Shown piece by piece: positions 35,987 to 44,821 of a stretch of 64,000 nt of DNA. The notes beneath the pieces were generated by a model. The model saw only the letters and a list, made by a program, of their open reading frames with translations. It was not told where the DNA came from and did no database searches. Each line of letters begins with the position of its first letter. The stretch's first letter is position 1. The DNA comes from BJGO01 sp964640655 (GTDB lineage: Bacteria > Bacteroidota > Bacteroidia > Chitinophagales > UBA10324). The stretch lies in assembly GCA_964640655.1 (NCBI GenBank), contig CAZXFT010000016.1:16076-80075 (forward strand), written 5' to 3'. Made by a program: the position numbers and the translations under genes.

Positions 35987-37843
35987 TCAGTGATAAAAGG
36001 GTAGCAGGGTTTCGTAATAGATACCTGCTTGTACTTTTAGATGTGGTGCAATAACCGCATTCTCTTTTATTATGTTGCATACATAAATCCAAAGTGATAC
36101 ACCGTGTTCATCGGGTAGTACTTCCCAGGTGCGGCTCATTTCTGTTTTAATAAATCTATTCGCTTCGTTTAGCAAAGTTTCTGCAGTCGTATTAGCTTGT
36201 TCCAATTGTTTGGAACCTATCAGTACTTCGAGAAGAAGAACTTCTGTTTCTCTATAAGATTGAACATAAGAGGTAAACAATTCCATATAACGGTCGGTAA
36301 AGCGTTTAACAGCTGCGGTATCTCCTTGAGATAATAATGATTGAGCTGTGCTCAGAAATTGCAACTTATAGTTGCTAATAAATTTGTCAAATGTCTCATT
36401 GTCGCGATGCGTAAAACGCCATTCGTATACTTTCAGTAATAAATCCTCTATACGAAGGTTAATGACCAGCTTGTTCTTGAGTTCGGCGTTAGTATGGAGT
36501 TGAAAAATCAGACCCAAGGATGACAAATTTTCGTTGTAAGGCTCATATATATAATCCATGCATGTGTTGGCAAAACAGAGTGCATAGGTTTTTATATTAT
36601 TCTGTATAAAGTCAATTAAAAAAACATCTGCTGCATATAGATAGGTGCTCTTATAAGATGAGGTAAATGTCGTGAGTCGCTCTTTATTGTTTTCATCAAA
36701 ATCGTTCACAACAAACATGATATTCTGTGCCTGTAATTGCACATAATCTTGTTGCGTCTTGAAAGTATAGGTAGCCAATGCCATCAACTCGTCTTCGGCA
36801 GAAACAAAGGGATTTGTATCGCTCAACATAACAACTTTGTTTTGTAAATGCATATATTGCTGATCGCTGAGGTTTAATGCAAGTTTGTATTTATATCGTA
36901 GGAAATGAATGTAACGTGCAGTATTCAGCAAACTGCTATTCGTTACAACAACATCATTTCGCGTACTTTGAGTAGCTTGCACATATAAAAGCGGATAGGT
37001 GTCATTATCGCCGCCTGTAACCAGTAAACTGTTTAATGGACAAGAAACCAGAAAGTTCTTTGCAGTTGAAATAATAAATTCATCATACAAACCTTCAGGT
37101 AAAAAAGAGTTAGCCTCATTTTCAAAGCCCATCACCATTAAGGTTAAATACGCATTGAGATGTTCGTTGGAATATTTGGTGTATATATTACCCACCATTG
37201 TGGGGAACGTAGGGTTTTTATCACAGACCTGTTTAAAGAAAGAAATAGCTTGTCTTTCTCTATCAATAAATACACGCACCGAATCTGATGATACATCAGA
37301 TCTGCTGAAAGTAGTGTCATATTTGCTTGTTGTGCTGTAAGCATCATACGACCATAAACATTGCGCAGCATAGTTGGAGTACGCACGACCAACAGCATAT
37401 AATAATGTATCGCTCAGGTTGGGCAGTGAGGCATATAAGTCACATACATCGCTACTCCAGTTTTTATAACCAAAGAACGGATGAACCTCGAACGCGTTTG
37501 TGAAGTAATCATATTCGTAAGGTTTCCAATACGGATTGTCTACTTTGGACGATGACTTCAATGCCAGCTGCTGATATTGCTTTCGGTTGTAAGACCAAAG
37601 CAATAGTGATTCATAAGGGGTACCTTTTTGTACTGTCAGATCATAGAGTTCCACATACCAGCCAAAAGGTTTGCGGGCAAACTGCACCTGAATTTTGGAT
37701 TCGAAGGATGTACTGTAATTCGACTTAAAGTGCTGAACCACACTCTCATAAGAAGGAAATTTATTGAGGCTGGGAGGTGCAGATTGTGCAATCGCTGAAA
37801 TGACGGAAATCAGTATAAATGGTAAAATGAGTGCTTGCTTCAT
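35987..37843 (-). CDS. Large exported protein with a DUF2723-C-terminal-like segment
   Basis: The 618-residue protein has a signal peptide (1-20, ending AIAQS). From about residue 190 on it resembles the soluble C-terminal part of Bacteroidota DUF2723 proteins: LLVTGGDNDTYPLLYVQATQ, RNDVVVTNSSLLNTARYI and TPR-like helices near the end. The DUF2723 membrane domain is absent, so this is the periplasmic portion alone on an unrelated N-terminal region (KFPSYESVVQHFKSNY). No catalytic residues can be named. It is divergent from the sigma-factor gene (73 bp between starts), which may point to a shared control region. Confidence 0.65.
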   Translation of the reverse strand: MKQALILPFILISVISAIAQSAPPSLNKFPSYESVVQHFKSNYSTSFESKIQVQFARKPFGWYVELYDLTVQKGTPYESLLLWSYNRKQYQQLALKSSSKVDNPYWKPYEYDYFTNAFEVHPFFGYKNWSSDVCDLYASLPNLSDTLLYAVGRAYSNYAAQCLWSYDAYSTTSKYDTTFSRSDVSSDSVRVFIDRERQAISFFKQVCDKNPTFPTMVGNIYTKYSNEHLNAYLTLMVMGFENEANSFLPEGLYDEFIISTAKNFLVSCPLNSLLVTGGDNDTYPLLYVQATQSTRNDVVVTNSSLLNTARYIHFLRYKYKLALNLSDQQYMHLQNKVVMLSDTNPFVSAEDELMALATYTFKTQQDYVQLQAQNIMFVVNDFDENNKERLTTFTSSYKSTYLYAADVFLIDFIQNNIKTYALCFANTCMDYIYEPYNENLSSLGLIFQLHTNAELKNKLVINLRIEDLLLKVYEWRFTHRDNETFDKFISNYKLQFLSTAQSLLSQGDTAAVKRFTDRYMELFTSYVQSYRETEVLLLEVLIGSKQLEQANTTAETLLNEANRFIKTEMSRTWEVLPDEHGVSLWIYVCNIIKENAVIAPHLKVQAGIYYETLLPFYH

Positions 37844-37916
37844 GGATGCTCAAAACTATTTTAAAAATATTTTTTCAATGCTGTAACTTTTGCATCAGCT
37901 ACACGCTTTACAAATA

Positions 37917-38402
37917 ATGAACCCAAAAGAATATAATGAATGCGTAACCGTATACAGCGATGCGGTATATCGATTTATTGTATCTAACCTAAAAGATGAA
38001 GATGATGCCAGCGATATTGTTCAAAATGCTTTTGAGGTTCTCTGGAAGAACCATCTCAAGGTGGAGTTTGCCAAGGCTAAGTCTTACCTGTTTACGGTAG
38101 CCTACCGTGATATGATAGACTTTATCAGAAAGCATAAACGAAAAATTCCTTTGCTGGAACAGCATGAAAACATTGCCGTTGATTACAATAACTACTCTGA
38201 TACCAAACAAATTGTAGAACATTTTTTAAAGTCATTGCCCGAGGCTCAACAACATGTACTGATGCTGCGCGATTACGAAGGTTATAACTATAAAGAGATT
38301 GGTAATATCACAGGACTCAACGAATCTCAGGTGAAAGTTTACATCTTTCGTGCACGAAAGGAATTAAAAAATTTAATTGTTAAAAAAGAACACGTGATAT
38401 GA
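37917..38402 (+). CDS. ECF-type RNA polymerase sigma factor
   Basis: The 161-residue protein contains region 2 (AVYRFIVSNLKDEDDASDIV, FEVLWKN) and region 4 (LPEAQQHVLMLRDYEGYNY, then KEIGNITG and ESQVKVYIFRARKEL), the layout of extracytoplasmic-function sigma factors. I start at the ATG at 37917; a TTG nine codons upstream is in frame. Its stop overlaps the start of the next gene (ATGA at 38399), a membrane protein with anti-sigma architecture. The pair probably forms a membrane-stress or envelope-signal switch. Confidence 0.93.
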   Translation: MNPKEYNECVTVYSDAVYRFIVSNLKDEDDASDIVQNAFEVLWKNHLKVEFAKAKSYLFTVAYRDMIDFIRKHKRKIPLLEQHENIAVDYNNYSDTKQIVEHFLKSLPEAQQHVLMLRDYEGYNYKEIGNITGLNESQVKVYIFRARKELKNLIVKKEHVI

Positions 38403-39232
38403 TAAATAAAGAAAACATCGAGGAGTACCTGTTTCGCGCTGCTGAAAAAGATTTAACTGCCGAAGAACAACAAATGCTTGATCAGTTCATCAGCAAACAT
38501 CCTGAGTACCGTGCTGACCTGCTCGTCTTTGAGCAAACTGTGCTGCAACCCAATAACGTAGTTTTTGCACATAAGAAACTTCTGTATAAACCTGAAGAAG
38601 ACCGCAGAATTTTATTTATGCCATTGATGTGGCGTGTTGCTGCCGTATTCGCCTTGCTTCTTAGCTCAGTTTCTGCATATTATTATTTTATATCTTCTTC
38701 AACCCAAAGGTCTGAAGCAGTTGTTGTTGTTAAACCAAAATCCAATTCCAATCCAGTTCAAATTCAATCTGAGAATGTCAATTCTGACAAGACTGAAACC
38801 AGTGTTCAACCATTAGTAACACAACCTGTTAAACCATCGGTTGCAAAACATCTTAATGCGCAGCAAAAGAATATTCAGAGCATTGAAAAAAATATTTCAC
38901 AACCTGTAACTATTACACCTGATACCACGCTTCACTCTCAAATGACGAACAATATAGTACAGCAGATGCCAACAACAAACGCTATAAATCCTGTGGACTA
39001 TGCCGTGCAACCCGAATTAATTCATCAGCCACAACAACAGCCACATACGATGCCTCAGAAAAAACTGAATAAGCGTGTAGAGTTAGTGAGTCGACTTTTA
39101 CGCAAGACCGGTAACAAAGGTTTGGCCAATGGTGTGGAATATGTTGCCCAACTTAAAGACAAAGAAATAGAGATCTCTTATAATTCACGTTACATCAATT
39201 TTCAAAAATCATTTTCACTTAGTAAACTTTAA
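38399..39232 (+). CDS. Probable anti-sigma factor, single-pass membrane protein
   Basis: The 277-residue protein has a cytoplasmic N-terminus with EEYLFRAAEKDLTAEEQQML and FISKHPEY, typical of Bacteroidota anti-sigma factors. One transmembrane helix (about 79-98) follows, then a periplasmic tail of about 175 residues rich in Gln, Pro, Thr and Asn. The last 50 residues (basic, RVELVSRLLRKTGNKGL) may be a small folded end. It is translationally coupled to the sigma factor, and the beta-barrel gene follows 4 bp later. The sensing mechanism is not visible. Confidence 0.85.
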   Translation: MINKENIEEYLFRAAEKDLTAEEQQMLDQFISKHPEYRADLLVFEQTVLQPNNVVFAHKKLLYKPEEDRRILFMPLMWRVAAVFALLLSSVSAYYYFISSSTQRSEAVVVVKPKSNSNPVQIQSENVNSDKTETSVQPLVTQPVKPSVAKHLNAQQKNIQSIEKNISQPVTITPDTTLHSQMTNNIVQQMPTTNAINPVDYAVQPELIHQPQQQPHTMPQKKLNKRVELVSRLLRKTGNKGLANGVEYVAQLKDKEIEISYNSRYINFQKSFSLSKL

Positions 39233-39236
39233 TCTT

Positions 39237-40337
39237 ATGCAAATCCGAATTATTTTATTGATACTGATACTTGCAGTCCTGAAAACCGCAAACGCACAAA
39301 CACCACCGCCACCGCCACAAACACCACCTCCTCCTGCAATTAATGAGGCAGCTCTTCAACAACAACTCAGCATACTTCAACAACAACTCAGCGACTTGCA
39401 AAAACAGTTATCTGAAATATCCCAGCAACCTAACTCAGGTGATACGTCTAGCAAAGTGATTATCATCGATGGTAAAAACATCGTTATCTCCGGCGACGAT
39501 TTTGAGAAAAGCATGCGAGATCTTACCAATGATTCTTTGCTTCTTGGTAAAGGGCTTAAAATTTATCAGAACAATGATAGTGTTATTGTAAATATTGGTG
39601 GAATGAAAGTTCGTGTCCTTGACCAGCAACCCGATTCAGATGCTGTTGTGATTCAGGAAGAGATTATAACAGAATTAGAACCTGAAGATGATGACATAAA
39701 TGAAGACGATGATGGCGGTGTAATCAAAACACAGGTGTTTAGTTTACGAATGGGTTTTAATAATTTAATGTATAACAGGCAACTTAACACTGCTCCCGGA
39801 TACAATGACCTGGAGTTGAATAACGCTAAATCGTTGAATGTTGGACTTGGTATAGTTAATATGCGTGTGAACCTGATTAAACACTGGTTGCGTTTTAATG
39901 CCGGATTACTCTATGATATCAATAATTATCGTTTCACTACCGATGCATCACTTATTCCACGCATCGACTCAGTGGCATTCAAGCCAAAAGAGTCAACTGA
40001 GAATATTTCAAAGAATAAGTTAACTACCACATATTTAATGCTGCCTGTAAACTTCACTTTTACATCATCAAAAGAATCAAAGAAAGCTTTCAGGATGAGT
40101 GCCGGATTCCGTGTAGGTTACCGCGTAGGTGCACACACCAAGCAAGTGGTGGATAGCAAGAAAGAAAAAGTGCGTGACGACTTCAACTTAAATCCTATAA
40201 AGTACGGTGTTACAGCTTCTATTGGTTATAGTTGGTTAAACCTTTATGCCGACTACGATATGACTACTCTTTTCAGGGATAATACACAGCCGGCTCTCAT
40301 TCCAATACAAGTTGGCATAGTGTTAGCAGGCTTCTAA
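39237..40337 (+). CDS. Outer-membrane beta-barrel protein with coiled-coil N-terminus
   Basis: The 366-residue protein has a signal peptide (1-20, ending ANAQ). A Pro-rich stretch (21-33), a Gln/Leu heptad coiled coil (about 38-65) and a small beta segment (IIIDGKNIVISGDDF) follow. A strongly acidic patch (about 143-160) precedes a C-terminal beta-barrel of about 190 residues resembling PorT-type outer-membrane barrels. The coiled coil probably makes the protein oligomeric or binds peptidoglycan. It ends the operon with the sigma and anti-sigma genes, so it could be their target or input. A strong terminator follows. Confidence 0.78.
   Translation: MQIRIILLILILAVLKTANAQTPPPPPQTPPPPAINEAALQQQLSILQQQLSDLQKQLSEISQQPNSGDTSSKVIIIDGKNIVISGDDFEKSMRDLTNDSLLLGKGLKIYQNNDSVIVNIGGMKVRVLDQQPDSDAVVIQEEIITELEPEDDDINEDDDGGVIKTQVFSLRMGFNNLMYNRQLNTAPGYNDLELNNAKSLNVGLGIVNMRVNLIKHWLRFNAGLLYDINNYRFTTDASLIPRIDSVAFKPKESTENISKNKLTTTYLMLPVNFTFTSSKESKKAFRMSAGFRVGYRVGAHTKQVVDSKKEKVRDDFNLNPIKYGVTASIGYSWLNLYADYDMTTLFRDNTQPALIPIQVGIVLAGF
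39354..39392 (+). repeat. Tandem heptad duplication in the coiled-coil coding region
   Basis: An identical 18-nt block (starts at 39354 and 39375) repeats with a 21-bp period, exactly seven codons, so one coiled-coil heptad has been duplicated recently enough to keep the same bases. Confidence 0.8.
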
Positions 40338-40390
40338 TTCATCTTCATAATGTGTTGGGTTCATAGAAGCCGGAAGGCTTCGCACATTAG

Positions 40391-40417
40391 GCCCCGCCTC
40401 ACCGCGGGGCTTTTTTT
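40391..40417 (+). terminator. Rho-independent terminator of the sigma/anti-sigma/barrel operon
   Basis: GCCCCGC at 40391-40397 pairs perfectly with GCGGGGC at 40404-40410 around a 6-nt loop and is followed by seven T. The T run touches the stop codon of the convergent gene. Confidence 0.92.
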
Positions 40418-41282
40418 ATTTAGCACGATAAAAGCTTATGCATTTCCTGGTATTACCGGCTACAACTTCAAGAAGATATATTCCTTCCTGAAGGGTACCA
40501 GTATAGATTATTTTATTGTTAGTGGCACCTTGTTGAACCATCCTGCCGTCCAATTGATAAATAGCAAAAACAACATCATCATTCATCAGAACTCGATCCT
40601 GCAATATGGTAAATTGAAGCGTGTTAATCAATTCTTCAACTCCAGTACAAATTGCAACCTGTATATAAGCATTCACGGTGGAGCTACATCCGAAACTATC
40701 GGTATAGCTATAGTAAACGTTGTAAAACCCTACAGCAGCCTGTGAAGCAAGAAAATTATTGTTGTTTAATAAGTCGCCACTGAATGTACCACCTGCTGGC
40801 AAACCGGTTAACACAATGTCATTACTTGGTAAACATATCGGGTCAGGAATTCCTTCAATTACAGGATCGGGGTTAGGCATAATATTCACTTCAATTTCAT
40901 CGCTTGCCGTGCAACCATAGACGTCGGTAAGTGTAACACTGTATATACCACTTGTGCCAAGAAATATAGAGTCGGCAACCATTCCATTGTTCCAGGTGTA
41001 ATAACCGCCGGACCCTTGAGGAACCAACATGCCAATAGTGCGCTCACAAACTACAATATCATCCCCTAAAGAAACAAAAGGACTAGAAACATAAACAGTA
41101 TAGGTAACCACACTGTCACCAGGTTGAAAGGTAATGCTGTACTGGCCGGCACTACTGATGAGTGTTCCATTGATGTTAATAGTCTGTCCATTACAAATGG
41201 TTAAAGTATCAAGAGTTTGTGCTGATACATTATTATTTATGAATAACGCTATCAGAATAAAAGGGATTAAATAGTATTTCAT
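40416..41282 (-). CDS. T9SS-secreted protein with Ig-like repeats
   Basis: The 288-residue protein has a signal peptide (residues 1-22, ending VSAQ), then two or three short Ig/PKD-like modules with paired cysteines (LGDDIVVCERTIG, SGIYSVTLTDVYGCTASDEI, YSYTDSFGCSSTV). It ends in a T9SS sorting domain (LQFTILQDRVLMNDD, LQEGIYLLEVVAGNTRKCI). These modules are common in secreted adhesins of this phylum. No enzyme motif is present. I start at the ATG at 41282; the frame opens 7 codons upstream without a better start. It is divergent from pdxJ. Confidence 0.85.
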   Translation of the reverse strand: MKYYLIPFILIALFINNNVSAQTLDTLTICNGQTININGTLISSAGQYSITFQPGDSVVTYTVYVSSPFVSLGDDIVVCERTIGMLVPQGSGGYYTWNNGMVADSIFLGTSGIYSVTLTDVYGCTASDEIEVNIMPNPDPVIEGIPDPICLPSNDIVLTGLPAGGTFSGDLLNNNNFLASQAAVGFYNVYYSYTDSFGCSSTVNAYIQVAICTGVEELINTLQFTILQDRVLMNDDVVFAIYQLDGRMVQQGATNNKIIYTGTLQEGIYLLEVVAGNTRKCISFYRAK

Positions 41283-41368
41283 TGTTGAGGTGATCTTGTT
41301 CAAATGTAATCAGCAATATTGAATTGATTGAAGTTATAATAAAGTTGAGAACTGCTACATTTGAACAC

Positions 41369-42082
41369 GTGACAAAACTGAGTGTAAATATTAACAAGTT
41401 TGCGACACTGCGCAACGCACGGGGTGGCAATCTGCCTGATGTAGTAAAAGCAGCAGCAGACTGTCAGAACTTTGGTGCTGACGGTATTACTGTTCACCCG
41501 CGACCAGATGAAAGACACATCCGATATAGTGATGTTTTTGGTATTAAACCCAACATCACAACGGAACTTAATATTGAAGGTAAGCCAAATGACAAATTCA
41601 TTGAAATGGTCCTGGATGTAAAGCCTGATCAGGTAACATTAGTACCTGATTCAGACGATGCCTTAACCAGTGACTGCGGCTGGGATACTATCTCCAACAA
41701 GGACTATTTACGCGGCGTGATTGATGTGTTTAAGAAAGCCGGCATTCGTGTTTCCATTTTTCTGAATCCTGAGCTTAATATGGTGGATGCCGCATTAGAT
41801 ACCGGAACTGATCGTGTAGAACTATACACAGGGCCTTATGCAGAAGACTTTTTTACTGATAAACAAAAAGCCATTCATCCATACCGGGCCGCTGCACAGC
41901 GTGCAAATGAACTTGGCCTGGGTATCAACGCCGGTCATGATTTGAATCTGCATAATCTTCAATACTTAAAACAACAACTTCCCCGGCTCGATGAAGTGAG
42001 TATTGGTCATGCGCTTATCTGCGATGCGATCTATCTGGGTTTAGAAAACACCATTCAGCTTTATAAACGTCAACTTATCTGA
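41369..42082 (+). CDS. pdxJ: Pyridoxine 5'-phosphate synthase
   Basis: PdxJ condenses 1-deoxyxylulose 5-phosphate with 3-amino-2-oxopropyl phosphate to make pyridoxine 5'-phosphate. The 237-residue protein shows the family opening KLSVNINKFATLRNARGG, then HPRPDERHIRYSDV, NIEGKPNDKFIEMV and the phosphate-binding LNAGHDLN-like INAGHDLNLHNL. The family starts right at T/V-K-L-S-V-N, so the GTG at 41369 is the start. The frame extends 15 codons upstream without an ATG. It stands 2 bp before the plsC-like gene. Confidence 0.95.
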   Translation: MTKLSVNINKFATLRNARGGNLPDVVKAAADCQNFGADGITVHPRPDERHIRYSDVFGIKPNITTELNIEGKPNDKFIEMVLDVKPDQVTLVPDSDDALTSDCGWDTISNKDYLRGVIDVFKKAGIRVSIFLNPELNMVDAALDTGTDRVELYTGPYAEDFFTDKQKAIHPYRAAAQRANELGLGINAGHDLNLHNLQYLKQQLPRLDEVSIGHALICDAIYLGLENTIQLYKRQLI

Positions 42083-42084
42083 TA

Positions 42085-42792
42085 TTGAAAAAAATATTTG
42101 CGATATATGGTCTTATAGTCTTTGCTCTTATCATCATTGTAAGCATACCTATCTATTACTTTGTGTTTCTTACCAAGAGCGGAATAGCACGCGACAGGGC
42201 AGGACACAGAATATCACGCAATGCTGCTCATGTTCTCTTCTTCTTTTTTGCAACAAGAATTAAAGTTGAAAACGCCTCATGGGTAAAGCCTACAGACGTT
42301 TACATTTTCGTGGCTAATCACAGCAGTTTGCTAGATGTGCCTGCTGTAGCAATGATTACACCTAATACTTTTAAGTTTTTAGCCAAGCATGAGTTAACTA
42401 AAATTCCTTTGTTCGGATACATCATCAAGAACCTTTACTTCAGCGTGAAACGTACTGATAAAGACGACCGTGCTCGCAGTATGGATGCTATGAAAGAATG
42501 CTTGGAGCGTGGTGTATCACTTTTTATTTTTCCTGAAGGCACTCGAAATAAAACCAATGAACCATTGGCATACTTTTATGACGGTGCATTTAAACTGGCC
42601 ATTCACAGCAGCAAACCTTTGATGGTTTGTACTATTTTGGATTCCAAGAAATTATTAAATGGTTCTTCTATGAGACCGGGAACCATTACATGCATTTTCT
42701 CAAATCCAATTATACCCGCAGCAGACGACACTGTGGAAACTCTCAAAGATCGGGTACGTGTGGAGATGCTACGGAAGTTGCATTCCGCTTGA
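42085..42792 (+). CDS. 1-acyl-sn-glycerol-3-phosphate acyltransferase
   Basis: PlsC-type enzymes make phosphatidic acid from lysophosphatidic acid at the inner membrane. The 235-residue protein has an N-terminal hydrophobic segment (about 4-28), the catalytic H79-x4-D84 in VANHSSLLD, and the substrate-binding FPEGTR. It starts with TTG at 42085, two bases after the pdxJ stop; the next ATG lies in or past the catalytic region. The last 24 bp overlap the convergent lipoprotein gene. Substrate is assigned by family only. Confidence 0.9.
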   Translation: MKKIFAIYGLIVFALIIIVSIPIYYFVFLTKSGIARDRAGHRISRNAAHVLFFFFATRIKVENASWVKPTDVYIFVANHSSLLDVPAVAMITPNTFKFLAKHELTKIPLFGYIIKNLYFSVKRTDKDDRARSMDAMKECLERGVSLFIFPEGTRNKTNEPLAYFYDGAFKLAIHSSKPLMVCTILDSKKLLNGSSMRPGTITCIFSNPIIPAADDTVETLKDRVRVEMLRKLHSA

Positions 42793-43467
42793 TTCCTGAA
42801 AATCAATATCCGTTGGTATGGTGAAGTATGTATTACTAACGGTTACGTTATCTTCTACTTTATATGCGACATACTCGTAACCAAAATCTAATGTACGGCT
42901 GATTTCACGGAGAGGAATATTATTCCATATTGAATACAACCCGTTAAAATTCATAGCCTCATAATTAATGGAATAAATTGTACACAACTTACCTGCAATT
43001 ATTTCTGTGCCTTGCTCTTCAATACCAAATTCTTGCATGGTGTTTGCATCAATCTTAGAAAAATCTAATTGAGTTGGGTTTGCGTTACGGCTGATCTTGG
43101 TGATGTAACCTGTTTTCTTTTCGGGGTTGAAACTATAGGAATGACCATCAATATCAAGGGTAACCTGTGTTGTAGTGACTCGTTGTCCGGCTGCCTCAAT
43201 AACCGTAACCGTCTCTACACGGCGCTTGGTGCCGTAATCATCAAAGTATATAGTTCGCTCTATGTCAGAGCCATGAATGGGCTTTGTACTTTTCATATAA
43301 ATGATGCCCGACTTAATTTCCTTTGGATTTATTGCATCTGCATTATTCAATTCAGATTCATTATAGTTCGTATCTCCAACCTGAGAGTTGTCTTCAATCA
43401 CTACAGTTTTCTGAGTGCATGAAAACAATAACAATAGCGTGAACAATAAACTGGTGTAGCGCAACAT
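42769..43467 (-). CDS. Lipoprotein of unknown function
   Basis: The 232-residue protein has a lipoprotein signal (LLFTLLLLFSC), then an acidic Asn-rich linker and a beta-rich domain with GIIYMKSTKPIHGSDIERTI, SYSFNPEKKTGYITKI and ISRTLDFGYEYVAYKVEDN. It recalls periplasmic lipid-interacting or DUF4412-like proteins but I cannot assign it firmly. I start at the ATG at 43467; a GTG three codons upstream would overlap the aminotransferase gene. It lies directly after that gene on the same strand and is likely cotranscribed with it. Confidence 0.75.
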   Translation of the reverse strand: MLRYTSLLFTLLLLFSCTQKTVVIEDNSQVGDTNYNESELNNADAINPKEIKSGIIYMKSTKPIHGSDIERTIYFDDYGTKRRVETVTVIEAAGQRVTTTQVTLDIDGHSYSFNPEKKTGYITKISRNANPTQLDFSKIDANTMQEFGIEEQGTEIIAGKLCTIYSINYEAMNFNGLYSIWNNIPLREISRTLDFGYEYVAYKVEDNVTVSNTYFTIPTDIDFQESSGMQLP

Positions 43468-43468
43468 T

Positions 43469-44734
43469 TTAATCACTCAATTTTGAAAGTGCACCGCGCA
43501 ATGCAGCAATGCTGTCAGTGATATCCTGTATGCTTGATGTTCCAACCGATAATCGATACCAGTTGTATTCTTTGTCTGAACCAAAAGCATAGAAGGGAAC
43601 AATAGCCAGTCCGGCTTCGTGAAGCAGATACTCCGTAACCATGGCATTATTGGTGAGGCGTTCACCATTCACTTTCTTTTTGTTGATGAGATTAAACTGA
43701 ATGGTAAGGTAAATGGCACTTTGTGGAGCAATGGCATTAACGGCAAATCCTTCCTGCTTCAACTGCATCAATCCTTTGTAAAAACCGTTAAGACGTAATT
43801 GAATAGATTCTTTAAACTGGTGAAGGTATTTGTTCACCTGCTCATCCATCAGCAGGTACTTTGCCGAAGCCACCTGTTCTGCCTTTGGTGACCATGCACC
43901 AATATGTGATAGAATGGCTTTCATCTTATCAATGATGGAGGAGTGCCCAAAAGTCCACCCAACACGTACACCTGTTGCAGCAAATGATTTAGATAAACCG
44001 TCAATAAAAACAGTATAGTCGCGCAGTTCAGGATAGAATTGAACTGGATTGTAATGCACCGTTTCGCCGTATGTTAATACCCAGTAAATCTGATCGTAGA
44101 GTATGTAAAGCGGTTTGCGGTTTTGTTCTTTTCTTTTTCTGTTTTCATGCAACACTAATCTGCATATGGCATCCAATGAGTCCTTGTTGAAAGATGTACC
44201 AGTTGGATTCAGTGGTGAACACAAAGCTATCATCGATGCATCGCCAATGTATGGTTTCACTTCTTCAGCTGTTGGCATAAAGTTGTTCTCCGGTTTGGTT
44301 TCCACCGGCACACCAATTGCACCAACCAAATGGCAATAGTGATTATTATTCCACGAAGGCACAGGATATATAACACGATCGCCACGATTCAACAAGGTTA
44401 CATAAGCTGCATAGATAGCCGGCCGTGCACCGCTGGTTACCAAAACTTCATTGGGATGATACTCCAGTTGCAAATGCTTTTGCATAAAGTAACATATGGA
44501 TTTGCGTAACTCAGCAATACCGTTGGCAGCAGGGTAGTTGGTTTGTTTATTCTGATATGCTTCAATGATGAGTTGTTCCAACTCAACAGGTATAGGAAAA
44601 ATGTTGGGATCAAAATCGCCTATAGTGAAGTTGTAAATCTTCTTGCCTTTTGCAATCATGTCGTTAATCTCACCAGCCAGTTTAATAATCTCTGAACCAA
44701 TAAGATTTTCCGCCATTTCCGATACTTGCATCAT
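43469..44734 (-). CDS. Class I/II pyridoxal-phosphate aminotransferase
   Basis: The 421-residue fold-type I enzyme has FTIGDFDPNIFPIPVELEQL near its start, VTSGARPAIYAAYVTLLN, a conserved SPLNPTG, LYDQIYW and the PLP lysine K249 in DGLSKSFAATGVRVGW. It is of aspartate aminotransferase type; the exact donor and acceptor are unknown. Start at the ATG at 44734; a second ATG follows immediately. The lipoprotein gene is directly downstream. Confidence 0.9.
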   Translation of the reverse strand: MMQVSEMAENLIGSEIIKLAGEINDMIAKGKKIYNFTIGDFDPNIFPIPVELEQLIIEAYQNKQTNYPAANGIAELRKSICYFMQKHLQLEYHPNEVLVTSGARPAIYAAYVTLLNRGDRVIYPVPSWNNNHYCHLVGAIGVPVETKPENNFMPTAEEVKPYIGDASMIALCSPLNPTGTSFNKDSLDAICRLVLHENRKRKEQNRKPLYILYDQIYWVLTYGETVHYNPVQFYPELRDYTVFIDGLSKSFAATGVRVGWTFGHSSIIDKMKAILSHIGAWSPKAEQVASAKYLLMDEQVNKYLHQFKESIQLRLNGFYKGLMQLKQEGFAVNAIAPQSAIYLTIQFNLINKKKVNGERLTNNAMVTEYLLHEAGLAIVPFYAFGSDKEYNWYRLSVGTSSIQDITDSIAALRGALSKLSD

Positions 44735-44821
44735 CTCCCGTTATTGCTTTTTAATTTCGTGTGCACGAAGGTAACTATTAATCGTTTTTTGAAAAAAACA
44801 AGAGGAGGCCTCCTGTGTTGA

